A DNA stretch of 64,000 bases. It comes from DAOTYH01 sp034435015 (lineage in GTDB: Bacteria > Chloroflexota > Anaerolineae > Aggregatilineales > UBA3940). Where the stretch lies: contig DAOTYH010000065.1 in assembly GCA_034435015.1 (NCBI GenBank), forward strand, positions 1 to 64,000, written 5' to 3'. Under the pieces are notes generated by a model. The model saw only the letters and a list, made by a program, of their open reading frames with translations, had not been told where the DNA came from and ran no database searches. The stretch's first letter is position 1. Each line of letters begins with the position of its first letter. This document shows, in pieces, positions 15,964 to 24,683 of the stretch. The position numbers and the translations under genes were made by a program.

Positions 15964-16671
15964 TTACCTGCCCTGCCGGTGACTGCCATCACACAGCGGC
16001 TTGTTTTTGGAAAGCCCGCAACAACAGAGCGCCACCCGGTTGCGCGTCTCGAACGGCTGGCCGTCAGAGCGTTCAACAGGGATGTGCCCTGTCACCCACA
16101 GCGGGCCTTCGATAGGGCCGCTGGAGGTGATCTCGGTCGTAACTGCGATCTGGCGGGGCAGGTCGGGTTCAATATCGGCTTCGTCTGCGCCCATCGAATA
16201 GGTCAGCGAGCCGGAAGGACAACGCTCGACCATGGCGATCACTTGGGAACGCATGGTTGTATCATCGTCGGTCGTGCTCACCAGTTGGGCAATGTGAGCC
16301 AGCCGTGTGCCGCAGAACCCTGAGCCGGCGCACAGGTGATCGTCGTGCCGGACGATCAGCTTGGTGCTTCCGGGGTAGGCCTCCCGCCGCTGAGCCGTCG
16401 GGCGTACATCGGCGGTCTCCGTCCCATCAAAGTCTATGTCCGCATGGGACATATCACAGAAGGGCTTGTCGCGAGAGCCTCCACATCGGCAGAGGGCATA
16501 GGGTTCTTCCGTCTTGATCGTCTCACCTTTCTGCCATGTCAGCGGCTCGCCATACTCAGAGACGACCTGGGTCTTACGCACCAGCGGCACATCACCGTAC
16601 ACCCAGTATGGCCCGTTCTTCTCGATCACAATTTTCATCTCACTGTCGGGTTGATGCTTGTCAGTTGCCAC
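15964..16671 (-). CDS. CDGSH iron-sulfur protein with central Fer4_19-like domain
   Basis: A protein of about 235 residues with three metal-binding parts. CRCGGSRDKPFCDMSH (about residues 60-75) and CCCGLSKNKPLCDGSH near the C-terminus are CDGSH [2Fe-2S] motifs (three Cys and one His each). Between them, CAGSGFC and the later C-P-S-G-S-L-T-Y match the divergent single-cluster ferredoxin domain Fer4_19 that often accompanies CDGSH. The role is presumably redox or cluster handling; no partner is evident. GTG 16671 is chosen because GGGAGG lies six bases upstream; the open frame starts at 16770 and another ATG is at 16638. The first CDGSH motif has Met in place of Gly, which is tolerated in the family. 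Confidence 0.85.
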   Translation of the reverse strand: MATDKHQPDSEMKIVIEKNGPYWVYGDVPLVRKTQVVSEYGEPLTWQKGETIKTEEPYALCRCGGSRDKPFCDMSHADIDFDGTETADVRPTAQRREAYPGSTKLIVRHDDHLCAGSGFCGTRLAHIAQLVSTTDDDTTMRSQVIAMVERCPSGSLTYSMGADEADIEPDLPRQIAVTTEITSSGPIEGPLWVTGHIPVERSDGQPFETRNRVALCCCGLSKNKPLCDGSHRQGR

Positions 16672-16776
16672 AAGTCCCTCCCTGTTCATTCCGGGGCCGT
16701 ATTCACAACGGCCTCGCTCCAGCCGCAAGCACCGGCCAAGCCGTAGTATTCCATAGCAGGATTCTATCACACCCTG

Positions 16777-17703
16777 CTAGGGTTTCGGGTGCGCGGCGAA
16801 AAATTCCCAGATGATCTGCGTAGCGTTGACGGTCATCACAGGCTGATCCCCGCCTGCCCACCCCGGGCCGCCGCTACCCGGCCAGGCATGTCCGCCGTCC
16901 ACAAGGGTATAAAGTTCCACCGCACTCCCGGATGCACAGTCCGTGTAAGCAATATGACGGACATCCGCCGACTCTTCGATCTCTGACGCGGGCGGGCACT
17001 GATTGTAATCCACCCAGAATTGGATGGTATCCTGCACGGACACATAATTGATCCCCGTCCGTGAGTCGTCCCCCACCCCGCCCTCATAGGGCAGATGCGT
17101 ATCGTTCGTCCCATGAAAATGGATGACAGAAACCGGCTCCTGCGGCTCACAAGAGGCGATGTTCTGGGTCCCTGCCACTGGGCCGATGGCGGCGATCAAG
17201 TCGGATGCCTCGCACGCAAGCCGGTAGGACATAATCCCGCCGTTGGACATGCCCGTTGCGTAGATTCTGTGTGTGTCAATGGCGGTCACACTTTGCAAAT
17301 CGGCAATGATGGCACGCACAAAGCCCACATCATCCACGTTCTGCTCTTGAGCGTAGCCACAGCATGTCCCGCCGTTCCATGTCAGGAGTCTATCCTCCAG
17401 CCGCCCCGTCCCATTGGGGTAGACAACCAGGAAGTTTGATTGGTCGGCCTGCGTATTGAAAGCGGTCATCCGAACGGCGTTTTCAGCGTTCCCGCCGCCG
17501 CCGTGAAAGACCAGCACCACAGCCATTGGGAGCGCGGCATCGTAACCGGGCGGCACGTGCAGGATGTAACTGCGCTGGATGCCGTCGTGATAGAGTGTGC
17601 GGGTCGAATCACCAATTGGCAGGGCAGGGGTATCTGACACGCGACGCCCGCAGGCCAGCACGCCGATCCCTATAACGATAAGGGGCAAGAGGTGTCTTCT
17701 CAT
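16777..17703 (-). CDS. PHB depolymerase/feruloyl-esterase-type lipoprotein (LpqC-like)
   Basis: A secreted esterase of about 308 residues. A signal peptide with lipobox I-G-V-L-A-C places it on the membrane outer face. The alpha/beta hydrolase core shows the oxyanion segment HGGGGNAENA, the nucleophile elbow G-M-S-N-G-G, H-F-H-G-T-N-D (acid residue) and D-G-G-H-A-W-P (catalytic His). This is the Esterase_PHB family, whose members cleave polyhydroxyalkanoates or plant feruloyl esters; the substrate here is not known. ATG 17703 has AAGGCGG just upstream; ATG 17718 lies five codons before. It probably shares a transcript with the lipoprotein gene that ends 95-110 bases upstream. Confidence 0.87.
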   Translation of the reverse strand: MRRHLLPLIVIGIGVLACGRRVSDTPALPIGDSTRTLYHDGIQRSYILHVPPGYDAALPMAVVLVFHGGGGNAENAVRMTAFNTQADQSNFLVVYPNGTGRLEDRLLTWNGGTCCGYAQEQNVDDVGFVRAIIADLQSVTAIDTHRIYATGMSNGGIMSYRLACEASDLIAAIGPVAGTQNIASCEPQEPVSVIHFHGTNDTHLPYEGGVGDDSRTGINYVSVQDTIQFWVDYNQCPPASEIEESADVRHIAYTDCASGSAVELYTLVDGGHAWPGSGGPGWAGGDQPVMTVNATQIIWEFFAAHPKP

Positions 17704-17812
17704 TCTATCCGCCTTCATGTATCTAGTTGACTGTCAGCCGGCCAACATAACCAGCAGGGGCAAAGCATCGCTTTACCCCTGCCGGAGACGAGACGTGTCA
17801 CCGCTGATTCGA

Positions 17813-18493
17813 TCAAGGAGTCGGTATCTCGACAGCCTCCCCATAGCCAAACAGGTCGAGCGTCCAACTGCTCCCGTCTGCCTCGGTTACAACGGCGCGG
17901 ACGATCTGGCTGGTGCTTTTGTTGATCCACAGATCAACAGTCGCCGTCCCCTCTGCCACTGCCCCGCCGACCAGCCCGCTCAGGTCTTGGCCTTCAGCCT
18001 GTGCGGTAATGTGGTAGGTCTTTGTGCCGTCAATATCCTCCTCCCCGGCGAGACTGGGGTTGGTCAGCACGTTCGTCAAGACGTAAGGGATGCCAACTTC
18101 CTCGCTGAATATATCCGCCGGATTAAAGGCAGCGGGCAACTGGATCGGTGCAAAGCTGGGCTTAAGCGGCGGCAGTTTGAAGAACACCCCCTCCGCCGTC
18201 CACAGCAATTCCGCCTCAGCAACCATGCCGCCCGCCTGTACCTTGACAACCGCGTACACGCTGTCAGGGGCCTGATAAGCCCCCTCCGCACTGAGCGCGG
18301 TCAGACCCATCGTCGGGTCAAGCTGAATGGGCGGGCCGTCCCGCGTGATGGCCCATTGCACAGTATCCACCTGCTTCATTGCCTCTGCTGAGTTGGCGAG
18401 AATCTGCGCCGGCGTCAGGCCGCCCCCGCCGCACGCCGTCAGCACCATCAGCGCCAGCACAACAGTACCTGCCAGTACCAGATGCCGTTTCAT
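17813..18493 (-). CDS. LppX/LprG-like lipoprotein
   Basis: A lipoprotein of 226 residues with lipobox V-L-T-A-C, then a Gly run. The remainder resembles the LppX_LprAFG family: L-T-P-A-Q-I-L-A-N-S-A-E-A-M near the start of the mature part, a long antiparallel beta region, and the late segment T-V-D-L-W-I-N-K-S-T near residue 190. In mycobacteria these half-barrel proteins carry lipids across the periplasm. The start ATG 18493 has GGAGGA six bases upstream; the 13 codons before it in the open frame are spurious. Confidence 0.8.
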   Translation of the reverse strand: MKRHLVLAGTVVLALMVLTACGGGGLTPAQILANSAEAMKQVDTVQWAITRDGPPIQLDPTMGLTALSAEGAYQAPDSVYAVVKVQAGGMVAEAELLWTAEGVFFKLPPLKPSFAPIQLPAAFNPADIFSEEVGIPYVLTNVLTNPSLAGEEDIDGTKTYHITAQAEGQDLSGLVGGAVAEGTATVDLWINKSTSQIVRAVVTEADGSSWTLDLFGYGEAVEIPTP

Positions 18494-18635
18494 GGTATCC
18501 TCCTCTCTCCCGCCGTAAGGCCTGCACACCAACTTACGTGCGCCCCCTTATGAGGGGAGGCACAGGTTCGCACCTGCCTGATTCACAGTATGGGGCAGAG
18601 TGCAGGGTTTGTCAAAGGGTTGGGGAGAGTTGATT

Positions 18636-20441
18636 CTAGCCCGCCCCGCTGACGCGATCCCTGGCCCGCAACAGAACCGCCAGCACCACCGCCGCCAGAC
18701 AGACGACCGCCGCGATGACCATCATCTCGTTGATAACCATTGTAGCCACCCTCTTGCCGATCTCAGCCAGTTGCGCAAAGACAGCCTCATCGCCGAGCGC
18801 CGCCGCCATGCTTTCTGTCAGGCGGGTCGAGCGGTGCAGACCATAGCTGGTCATGGCCGACGTGCCGATGGTCATGCCGATCAACCGCATGATCAACACC
18901 AGCGCGGAAGCCGCCCCCCGCTCATCCGAGCGCATCGCATTAATGACTGACGTACTGACCGGTGCGACCGTCAGCCCCAGCCCCACACCTGCCAGCGTCA
19001 GGTTGAGCGCCATGGCTGTACGGGTCACATCCGGCGTCCATGTCCGCCCAATGTAGAATCCCCCTGCCGCAACCAGCAGTCCCAGCGCCGTTGGGAAGCG
19101 GTAACCGAAACGCCGGGTCAGCACGCCGCCCGGCACACTGGCCAGCGCCATCGGAACAGTCAACGCGCCAAGCAACAGCCCGCTGATCAGCGCGGCCTGC
19201 TCAACCTCCGTGACGACGACCGTGTTGACAAACAAGGGCACAGAGACCATGCCCACCATCAGGCAGAAGCCCACCAGCAGATTGACCGCACATGCCAGCG
19301 AGACATTGCGGTTGAGGAAATGCTCCAGTGCAAAGAGCGGGTTCGCGCTGTGCCGCTCGACTAAGACGAACCCGATCAAGCAGACCGCCGCACCGATCAA
19401 AACCGGAACGGCATAGGGCGGCAACAGCGAGGTATTCAGGGAGGTCTGGCCGGCGCCTCCCTCCTGACTCCCTCCCAAGCCGATGTTCAGGCCAACAAGC
19501 GTCAGCGTGATCAGGACGGCCCCAGCCGCGTCCAAGCGCGGCACGGAGCGTTGCCGGCGCGGCCCGATCACAGCGAAGATCACCGCCGCCAGCAGTGCCA
19601 GCAGGAGAGCCAGCGACAGCCAGTGCAGGTTGAGCAGACGGCGGCTGAGCATCTGGAGCACAGCGGGCCAGACAGCACTGCCGATCTCGACCAGCGCCAG
19701 CAGGTTGACCGCCGCCAGCCCCGCTCCGATCACCCCCCATCCAAGGCGGCTCAACCCGCCCTCATCGTGCTGTTCAGCCGCCGGCGCGAGTTGCCGCCAT
19801 GTGATGGCCGCCACAACAGTTGTGATGGGGATGTTAATCCAGAACATGACCGGCCATTCGACGATCTGCACCATGGCGCCGCCATAGAGCGCCCCCAGCA
19901 CCCAGCCGGCTGTATCTACCGTGGCCACCAGCCCCAGCGGGACAGCCCGCTCACCGGGCGGGAACAGGTCGCCGGCCAGCGCCATGCTGACCGGCACCAT
20001 CGCGCCAGCCCCCAGCGCCTGCACAACCCGCCCGGCCACCAGCGCATACAGCGCCATGTAGGAGGGGTCGGGCCGCCCGCCCTCGATCAGCCGGAAAAGA
20101 CGCCCCATCCACACGGCTGGCGTATAGACCGCCGCCGCCACCAGCCATGACCCCAGCACAAAAGTCAGCAGGGCAATGAAATAAGTCCGCCGCCGCCCGA
20201 TCAGGTCAGAGACACGGCCCATCAGAACCACGCTGACGGTATAAGCCAGCAGGTAGCCGCTGACCACCCAGGCCGCATCGTCGGCCCCCGTCTGGAACGG
20301 AATCTCCAGATCAACGATCACATTGGGCAGAACAGCAGACACAACGGTCAGGTCCAGCGCACCAATGAAGACCGGCAGGCAGACCAGCGCCAGCACAATC
20401 CATGGCCGCTGGATACCTGAGGCAGGCTCGGCACGTTCCAT
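18636..20441 (-). CDS. MFS multidrug exporter, DHA2 (EmrB/QacA) family
   Basis: A 14-helix proton-coupled exporter of about 601 residues. Motif D1 appears as L-D-L-T-V-V-S-A-V-L-P in helix 1, motif A as G-R-V-S-D-L-I-G-R-R-R-T in loop 2-3, and the antiporter motif C region as G-A-L-Y-G-G-A near helix 5. A longer-than-usual loop near residues 270-320 separates the two halves. The substrate cannot be told from sequence. ATG 20441 is placed behind GGGAGGGG; the open frame extends 10 codons upstream. No membrane-fusion partner (EmrA) is adjacent. It starts 62 bases after the calcium antiporter, so they may be co-transcribed. Confidence 0.9.
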   Translation of the reverse strand: MERAEPASGIQRPWIVLALVCLPVFIGALDLTVVSAVLPNVIVDLEIPFQTGADDAAWVVSGYLLAYTVSVVLMGRVSDLIGRRRTYFIALLTFVLGSWLVAAAVYTPAVWMGRLFRLIEGGRPDPSYMALYALVAGRVVQALGAGAMVPVSMALAGDLFPPGERAVPLGLVATVDTAGWVLGALYGGAMVQIVEWPVMFWINIPITTVVAAITWRQLAPAAEQHDEGGLSRLGWGVIGAGLAAVNLLALVEIGSAVWPAVLQMLSRRLLNLHWLSLALLLALLAAVIFAVIGPRRQRSVPRLDAAGAVLITLTLVGLNIGLGGSQEGGAGQTSLNTSLLPPYAVPVLIGAAVCLIGFVLVERHSANPLFALEHFLNRNVSLACAVNLLVGFCLMVGMVSVPLFVNTVVVTEVEQAALISGLLLGALTVPMALASVPGGVLTRRFGYRFPTALGLLVAAGGFYIGRTWTPDVTRTAMALNLTLAGVGLGLTVAPVSTSVINAMRSDERGAASALVLIMRLIGMTIGTSAMTSYGLHRSTRLTESMAAALGDEAVFAQLAEIGKRVATMVINEMMVIAAVVCLAAVVLAVLLRARDRVSGAG

Positions 20442-20502
20442 CGTCACCCCCTCCCTGACAGGGTTCAGCACCGCCGTCCCCCCTCATCCGCAAAAAGGGA
20501 CG

Positions 20503-21462
20503 TTACTTCAGGAAAGAGTAGGCAATAAAACCAACATATCCGGCCAAAAACGCAACCGCCTCGATGCGTCCGACTACCTCGTCAAAGCAGAAGGAGAGCC
20601 ACAATATGCCTGCAAAGGCAATCATGACTGCCAGATCAATCAGCACAACCGCCGGATCAAGGGGGATCGGGTGAATGGCGGCTGTCGCCCCCAGAATAAA
20701 CAGCAGGTTCATGATGTTAGAACCCACCACATTGCCAATCGCAATGTCAGACTCGCCGCGGCGGGCCGCCAGCACACACGTGACCAGCTCCGGCAGTGAC
20801 GTACCCAGCGCCACAACGCTTAGGCCGATCACCACGTCGCTGACCCCCAGCCCCTGCGCGACTGCAACGGCCCCCCTGACCATCAACTGGGCACCCCCTC
20901 CCAGCACAACTATACCCGCCAGCAACAGCAGGAGCGCCCGGACAGGGTGCTCCCTGTCAAGCAGATGTTCCTTTTCTTCAAATTCCAGGATTTCGGCATC
21001 CATAGCTTCATGATCGCGCTCAGAGAACCGGATCAGGGACACAATCACAACGACCAGCCCAACGAGCAGAAGCCCGCCCTCCAGCCGGTTGATCTCGCCA
21101 TCCAGAGCCATCAACAGAGAGACCACAGACAGGCCGACCATCAAGGGCACTTCGATCCGGATCAGCCGCCAGTGCACCGCCACCGGATAGATCAGCGCGG
21201 CTGTCCCCAGAATGAGTCCGATGTTGGCAATGTTGGACCCGATCACATTGCCCAGCACGATCCCATTCGTGCCGGCCAGCGCGGCGCTGATGCTGACCAG
21301 CAGTTCCGGGAATGAAGTGCCGATTGATACAACCGCCACGCCGATCACCAGCGGCGGCACCCCCAGCGCATTCGCCAGGCGCGAAGCGCCGCGCACCAGC
21401 CACTCCCCGCCGAAGAACAGGCCGGCGATTCCAAGCAACACAAATAGAACACCAAGGAGCAT
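20503..21462 (-). CDS. Calcium/sodium antiporter (CaCA family, YrbG-like)
   Basis: A membrane protein of 319 residues with ten hydrophobic segments and the two inverted alpha repeats of the CaCA superfamily: G-T-S-F-P-E-L-L-V-S followed by G-N-V-I-G-S-N-I-A-N in the N half, and G-T-S-L-P-E-L-V-T followed by G-N-V-V-G-S-N-I-M-N in the C half. The paired Glu residues bind Ca2+. An acidic loop (about residues 150-165, E-F-E-E-K-E) separates the halves. It should export calcium using the sodium gradient. The start has AAGGAAGGAA directly upstream. Confidence 0.93.
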   Translation of the reverse strand: MLLGVLFVLLGIAGLFFGGEWLVRGASRLANALGVPPLVIGVAVVSIGTSFPELLVSISAALAGTNGIVLGNVIGSNIANIGLILGTAALIYPVAVHWRLIRIEVPLMVGLSVVSLLMALDGEINRLEGGLLLVGLVVVIVSLIRFSERDHEAMDAEILEFEEKEHLLDREHPVRALLLLLAGIVVLGGGAQLMVRGAVAVAQGLGVSDVVIGLSVVALGTSLPELVTCVLAARRGESDIAIGNVVGSNIMNLLFILGATAAIHPIPLDPAVVLIDLAVMIAFAGILWLSFCFDEVVGRIEAVAFLAGYVGFIAYSFLK

Positions 21463-21577
21463 CTCGTTCCTTCCTTCCTTTCATGTCAGGAGATGTAGAA
21501 CTACTAGAAGATAGAGAGCCGGAAGTTTAAAGGAAATAGGCCGGCGGCTCGATTTCGGGTGGGGATACCCCCTGTGT

Positions 21578-21627
21578 TCTATTTTACACCCGCGCCCGCT
21601 TCAGCCACAGAGAATTCGTCACCACGC
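21578..21627. repeat. 50-bp direct repeat, left copy (stranded copy of the copA 3' end)
   Basis: These 50 bases are identical to 22094-22143. The right copy encodes the last residues and stop codon of copA; this left copy is outside any gene, beyond hicA. The repeats flank the hicBA module like an insertion duplication. The offset between copies is 516 bases. Confidence 0.95.
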
Positions 21628-21630
21628 AGG

Positions 21631-21661
21631 ACTGTCGCTGAGCCTGATGGTCAGCGACAGT
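21631..21661. terminator. Perfect 11-bp hairpin at the hicA end of the inserted module
   Basis: ACTGTCGCTGA (21631-21641) and TCAGCGACAGT (21651-21661) form a perfect stem with a nine-base loop, six bases past the hicA stop. There is no run of T on either side, so it may be a weak terminator, a transcript-end stabiliser, or a structure used in recombination of the module. Confidence 0.5.
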
Positions 21662-21666
21662 CTTGA

Positions 21667-21855
21667 CTACTTGACTGGTGGTATCCCAAGGTCTTTACAG
21701 ATTTTGTCAGCTAGAATGCCGCTGATTTCGCTGTGCCTTGGCACGGCTGATTTGCCGTTAGAAGCTGGATTTCTCCACCACGAATGGCGTCTTCCCTCCC
21801 GGATCAATTGACAGCCGTGCTTGCGAAGATGCCGGATGAGGTCCTTGCGCTTCAT
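21667..21855 (-). CDS. hicA: HicA family toxin (mRNA interferase)
   Basis: A toxin of 62 residues with the double-stranded-RNA-binding-like fold of HicA. It opens with M-K-R-K-D-L-I-R-H-L-R-K-H-G and has the catalytic His in R-R-H-S-W-W (about residue 23), followed by V-P-R-H-S-E-I in the family position and a C-terminal D-L-G-I-P. HicA cleaves mRNA and tmRNA when freed from HicB. Its start overlaps the hicB stop by four bases (ATGA). The antitoxin-first order (hicB then hicA) is the reverse of the E. coli K-12 order but common. The pair sits between two 50-bp copies of the copA tail. Confidence 0.9.
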   Translation of the reverse strand: MKRKDLIRHLRKHGCQLIREGRRHSWWRNPASNGKSAVPRHSEISGILADKICKDLGIPPVK

Positions 21856-22064
21856 ACAGAGAGCAATTCTTCTTGATACGTGTCTCCAGCGGCAGTAATC
21901 GCCTCTTGCCGGTTGATCTCCAAGGCTTCGCGCAATGTCTGATGGAGGCTTTCCAGCAGTGCCTCCCGCGATTCTTCCTGACAGTTAACCCCCGGCACCT
22001 CTTCGATCCAACCGATCCACCACCGGCCATCCTGCTTGATAATCGCTGTAAAGGTATTTTGCAT
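21852..22064 (-). CDS. hicB: HicB family antitoxin
   Basis: An antitoxin of about 70 residues with the partial RNase-H-like fold: F-T-A-I-I-K-Q-D-G-R-W-W-I-G-W-I near the start, E-V-P-G-V-N-C-Q, and an amphipathic helix R-E-A-L-L-E-S-L-H-Q-T. The usual C-terminal ribbon-helix-helix or HTH DNA-binding domain is missing, so this short form may not repress its own promoter. ATG 22064 has GGGGAGGG five bases upstream and is preferred to the in-frame ATG at 22091. It is translationally coupled to hicA. Confidence 0.88.
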   Translation of the reverse strand: MQNTFTAIIKQDGRWWIGWIEEVPGVNCQEESREALLESLHQTLREALEINRQEAITAAGDTYQEELLSV

Positions 22065-22093
22065 ATACCCTCCCCTTACAACAGCCTGCACAG

Positions 22094-22143
22094 TCTATTT
22101 TACACCCGCGCCCGCTTCAGCCACAGAGAATTCGTCACCACGC
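22094..22143. repeat. 50-bp direct repeat, right copy (native copA 3' end)
   Basis: Identical to 21578-21627. Read on the minus strand it encodes the last 13-14 residues of CopA (ending in S-L-W-L-K-R-A-R-V) plus the TAA stop and six bases more. Confidence 0.95.
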
Positions 22144-24574
22144 TGACCGAACTGAAGGCCATGGCGAAGGCGGCGAGGATCGGGTGAAGCTGACGCAGGA
22201 TGTCCGGCACCCAGCTAAACGGATACAGCACCCCTGCCGCAACCGGGATCAGGATGACGTTATAGCCAAAAGCCCAGAACAGATTCTGCTTGATCGTGCG
22301 GATGGTCGCCCGCGAGAGGCGCAATGCCTGCGGCACACTGCGCAGGTCGCCGCGCATGAGGGTCACATCGGCGGCCTCCATAGCTACATCCGTGCCCGTC
22401 CCGATGGCGATCCCCACATCAGCTTGTGCCAAGGCCGGCGCGTCGTTGATGCCGTCCCCTACCATGCCGACTGTATAGCCCTGCTCCTGAAGCTGTTTCA
22501 CGTAGGCCGCCTTGCCGCCCGGCGCAACCTCCGCGAAGACGGTATCCACCCCCGCCTCGCGGGCGATGGCCTCCGCCGTAGCGCGGTTATCACCCGTGAT
22601 CATGGCCACATGCAGACCCAGCCGATGCATCTCAGCGACAGCCTCGCGACTGCCCTCTTTGATCGTATCAGCCACCGCGATCAGGCCTGCCGCCTGCCCG
22701 TCCACAGCTACCCACATGGCGGTTTTGGCCTCGGATTGCAGGCGCTCGGCTTCCGCCCGCAGGCCGTTCAGCGCGACCCCTTGCGTCTCCATCAAGCGGA
22801 GACTGCCGACCAGCACCGTCCGTCCCTCAACGAGGGCCTGTACCCCTTGACCGGTGATGCTGGTAAAAGCCTGCGGTTCTGGAAGAGACAACCCTGCCGC
22901 CGCCCGCACAATCGCCTGTCCCAGCGGATGTTCAGAGCCGCGCTCAGCTCCGGCGGCCAGCCGCAGGATGTCAATCCCCTGCGGAGCGATCACATCCGTC
23001 ACAGACGGCTCTCCGCGCGTGATCGTGCCGGTCTTGTCAAGGACAAGGGCAGTCAGGCGGTGTGCCCGCTCCAGTGCGGCGCTGTTCCTGAACAGGATAC
23101 CCTTCTCAGCCCCCTTGCCCGTTCCCACCATGATCGCCGTCGGGGTAGCCAGCCCCATCGCGCACGGGCAGGCGATCACCAGCACCGCTACCATCCGGAT
23201 CAAGGCTGTCACAAAGTCAGAGCCGGGCACGGCAAACAGCCAGACGACGAAGGTTACCAGGGCCACGACGATCACAACCGGCACAAACACCGCCGCCACC
23301 TGATCAGCCAGCCGTTGGATGGGGGCCTTGCTGGCCTGCGCGTCTTCCACCAGTTTGATGATCTGTGCCAGCGCGGTCTCCCGCCCGACGGCAGTTGCCT
23401 CAAACTTGAGCAGGCCCTGCCGGTTGATCGTCGCGCCAATGACCCGGTCCCCCGGCCCCTTATCCACCGGCAGGCTCTCGCCGGTGATCATGCTCTCGTC
23501 CACCGCGCTGTGGCCGTCTATAACGCGGCCATCCACCGGGATTTTCTCGCCGGGCCGGACGATCACCACATCGCCAACCTCAACCTGATCCACCGGCACA
23601 TCCACCTCAGCGCCGTCACGCACCACACGGGCCGTCTTGGCCCGCAGGCCCATCAGCTTCTTGATCGCTTCGCTGGTCTGGCCTTTGGCGCGTGCCTCCA
23701 ACAGCTTGCCCACCACAATCAGCGTGATGATGGCCGACGAGGTCTCAAAATAGACATGGGGTGTGCCGGCTACCGCGCCCGCGTCCATGTGCATCGCCAT
23801 TTCAGCGGCAGGGCGGAAGATCAGGCTGAGGGTCACCGCCGCCGAGTAGATATAGGCCACACTCGACCCCAGTGCCACCAGCACATCCATGTTAGCTGAT
23901 CCGTTGCGCAGGGCCTTGAACCCGCCCGTGTAATACTGCCAGCCGACATAAAACTGGACGGGCGTCGCCAGCGCCCAGAACAACCCATTGACCCACGCCG
24001 CATGAGACCACTCGCCCAGGATGCCAAAATCACGGGCCATGCTGAGCAGGAACAGCGGCAGGCTGAAGATCACGCCGACGATCAGCCGGCGCGTCTGTTG
24101 TCTGATCTCATCCTCGCGGGCCTTGCGCTCGGCATCCTCCATCCCCTCATCAGAGGCGGCTTCGACCACCCCGTAACCGATCCGCTCAACCTGCCTGACC
24201 ATATCACGGCGGGTCACCTGCCCCGGCACATAGGTCACGACGGCCTTCTCAGTAGCCAGATTGACCGATGCCTCCAGCACGCCGGGCAGTTTCTTGAGGC
24301 CCTTTTCAACTGTGGCAACGCAGTTGGCACACGTCATGCCGGTGATCGCTAAATCAACAACCGCGGTTGCCACGCCGTACCCCACCCGTTCCACCTGCTT
24401 GATCAGATCGCTTTCTTGGAGCTTATCCGCATCATAGGTGACGGTGGCTTTTTCAGTGGCCAGATTGACGCTGGCCTCTTTCACGCCGTCCAGCCGGCGC
24501 AACCCCTTCTCGACTGTGCTGGCGCAGTTGGCGCACGTCATGCCGGTAATGGGGAGTGTAATCTGCTTTTCCAT
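22100..24574 (-). CDS. copA: Copper-exporting P1B-type ATPase CopA
   Basis: A copper pump of about 824 residues. Two N-terminal heavy-metal-associated domains each carry G-M-T-C-A-N-C (near residues 11 and 79). The transport core has eight helices with the Cu(I) motif C-P-C in V-I-A-C-P-C-A-M-G, the phosphorylation site D-K-T-G-T, the actuator T-G-E-S motif, and G-D-G-I-N-D-A-P-A-L. The last helix contains the typical N and M/S residues of the Cu(I) class (Y-N in helix 7 region, F-S-S-V-S-V). The start ATG 24574 has AGGTAG six bases upstream and gives an N-terminus directly before the first metal domain; the longest frame begins at 24625. Its 3' end is duplicated beyond the hicBA module. Confidence 0.96.
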   Translation of the reverse strand: MEKQITLPITGMTCANCASTVEKGLRRLDGVKEASVNLATEKATVTYDADKLQESDLIKQVERVGYGVATAVVDLAITGMTCANCVATVEKGLKKLPGVLEASVNLATEKAVVTYVPGQVTRRDMVRQVERIGYGVVEAASDEGMEDAERKAREDEIRQQTRRLIVGVIFSLPLFLLSMARDFGILGEWSHAAWVNGLFWALATPVQFYVGWQYYTGGFKALRNGSANMDVLVALGSSVAYIYSAAVTLSLIFRPAAEMAMHMDAGAVAGTPHVYFETSSAIITLIVVGKLLEARAKGQTSEAIKKLMGLRAKTARVVRDGAEVDVPVDQVEVGDVVIVRPGEKIPVDGRVIDGHSAVDESMITGESLPVDKGPGDRVIGATINRQGLLKFEATAVGRETALAQIIKLVEDAQASKAPIQRLADQVAAVFVPVVIVVALVTFVVWLFAVPGSDFVTALIRMVAVLVIACPCAMGLATPTAIMVGTGKGAEKGILFRNSAALERAHRLTALVLDKTGTITRGEPSVTDVIAPQGIDILRLAAGAERGSEHPLGQAIVRAAAGLSLPEPQAFTSITGQGVQALVEGRTVLVGSLRLMETQGVALNGLRAEAERLQSEAKTAMWVAVDGQAAGLIAVADTIKEGSREAVAEMHRLGLHVAMITGDNRATAEAIAREAGVDTVFAEVAPGGKAAYVKQLQEQGYTVGMVGDGINDAPALAQADVGIAIGTGTDVAMEAADVTLMRGDLRSVPQALRLSRATIRTIKQNLFWAFGYNVILIPVAAGVLYPFSWVPDILRQLHPILAAFAMAFSSVSVVTNSLWLKRARV

Positions 24575-24647
24575 GCGATCTACCTGCTCCTCACCCTCAC
24601 ACAGGGTGTGACGCTGACATACCATGTTACGAACCTGAGATAACTCT

Positions 24648-24683
24648 CCTTAAATTATACCACCCCTTGTCTTATAATTAAGG
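24648..24683. promoter_or_regulatory. AT-rich near-palindrome and divergent promoter between copA and 24793
   Basis: CCTTAAATTATA (24648-24659) is the near inverted repeat of TTATAATTAAGG (24672-24683). On the minus strand TATAAT (24653-24658) could serve copA; on the plus strand TATAAT at 24673 could serve the downstream gene. The symmetry suggests an operator, possibly for a copper-responsive regulator, but it does not match a named copper box. Confidence 0.4.

Noticed and set aside
15145..16323. Open frame of 392 codons on the plus strand
   Set aside because: It spans antisense of two genes with clear lipobox and CDGSH motifs on the other strand.
22184..23899. Open frame of 571 codons on the plus strand
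   Set aside because: It is antisense to copA, whose motifs are complete; the composition (His, Arg, Asp-rich) is typical of a shadow frame in GC-rich DNA.
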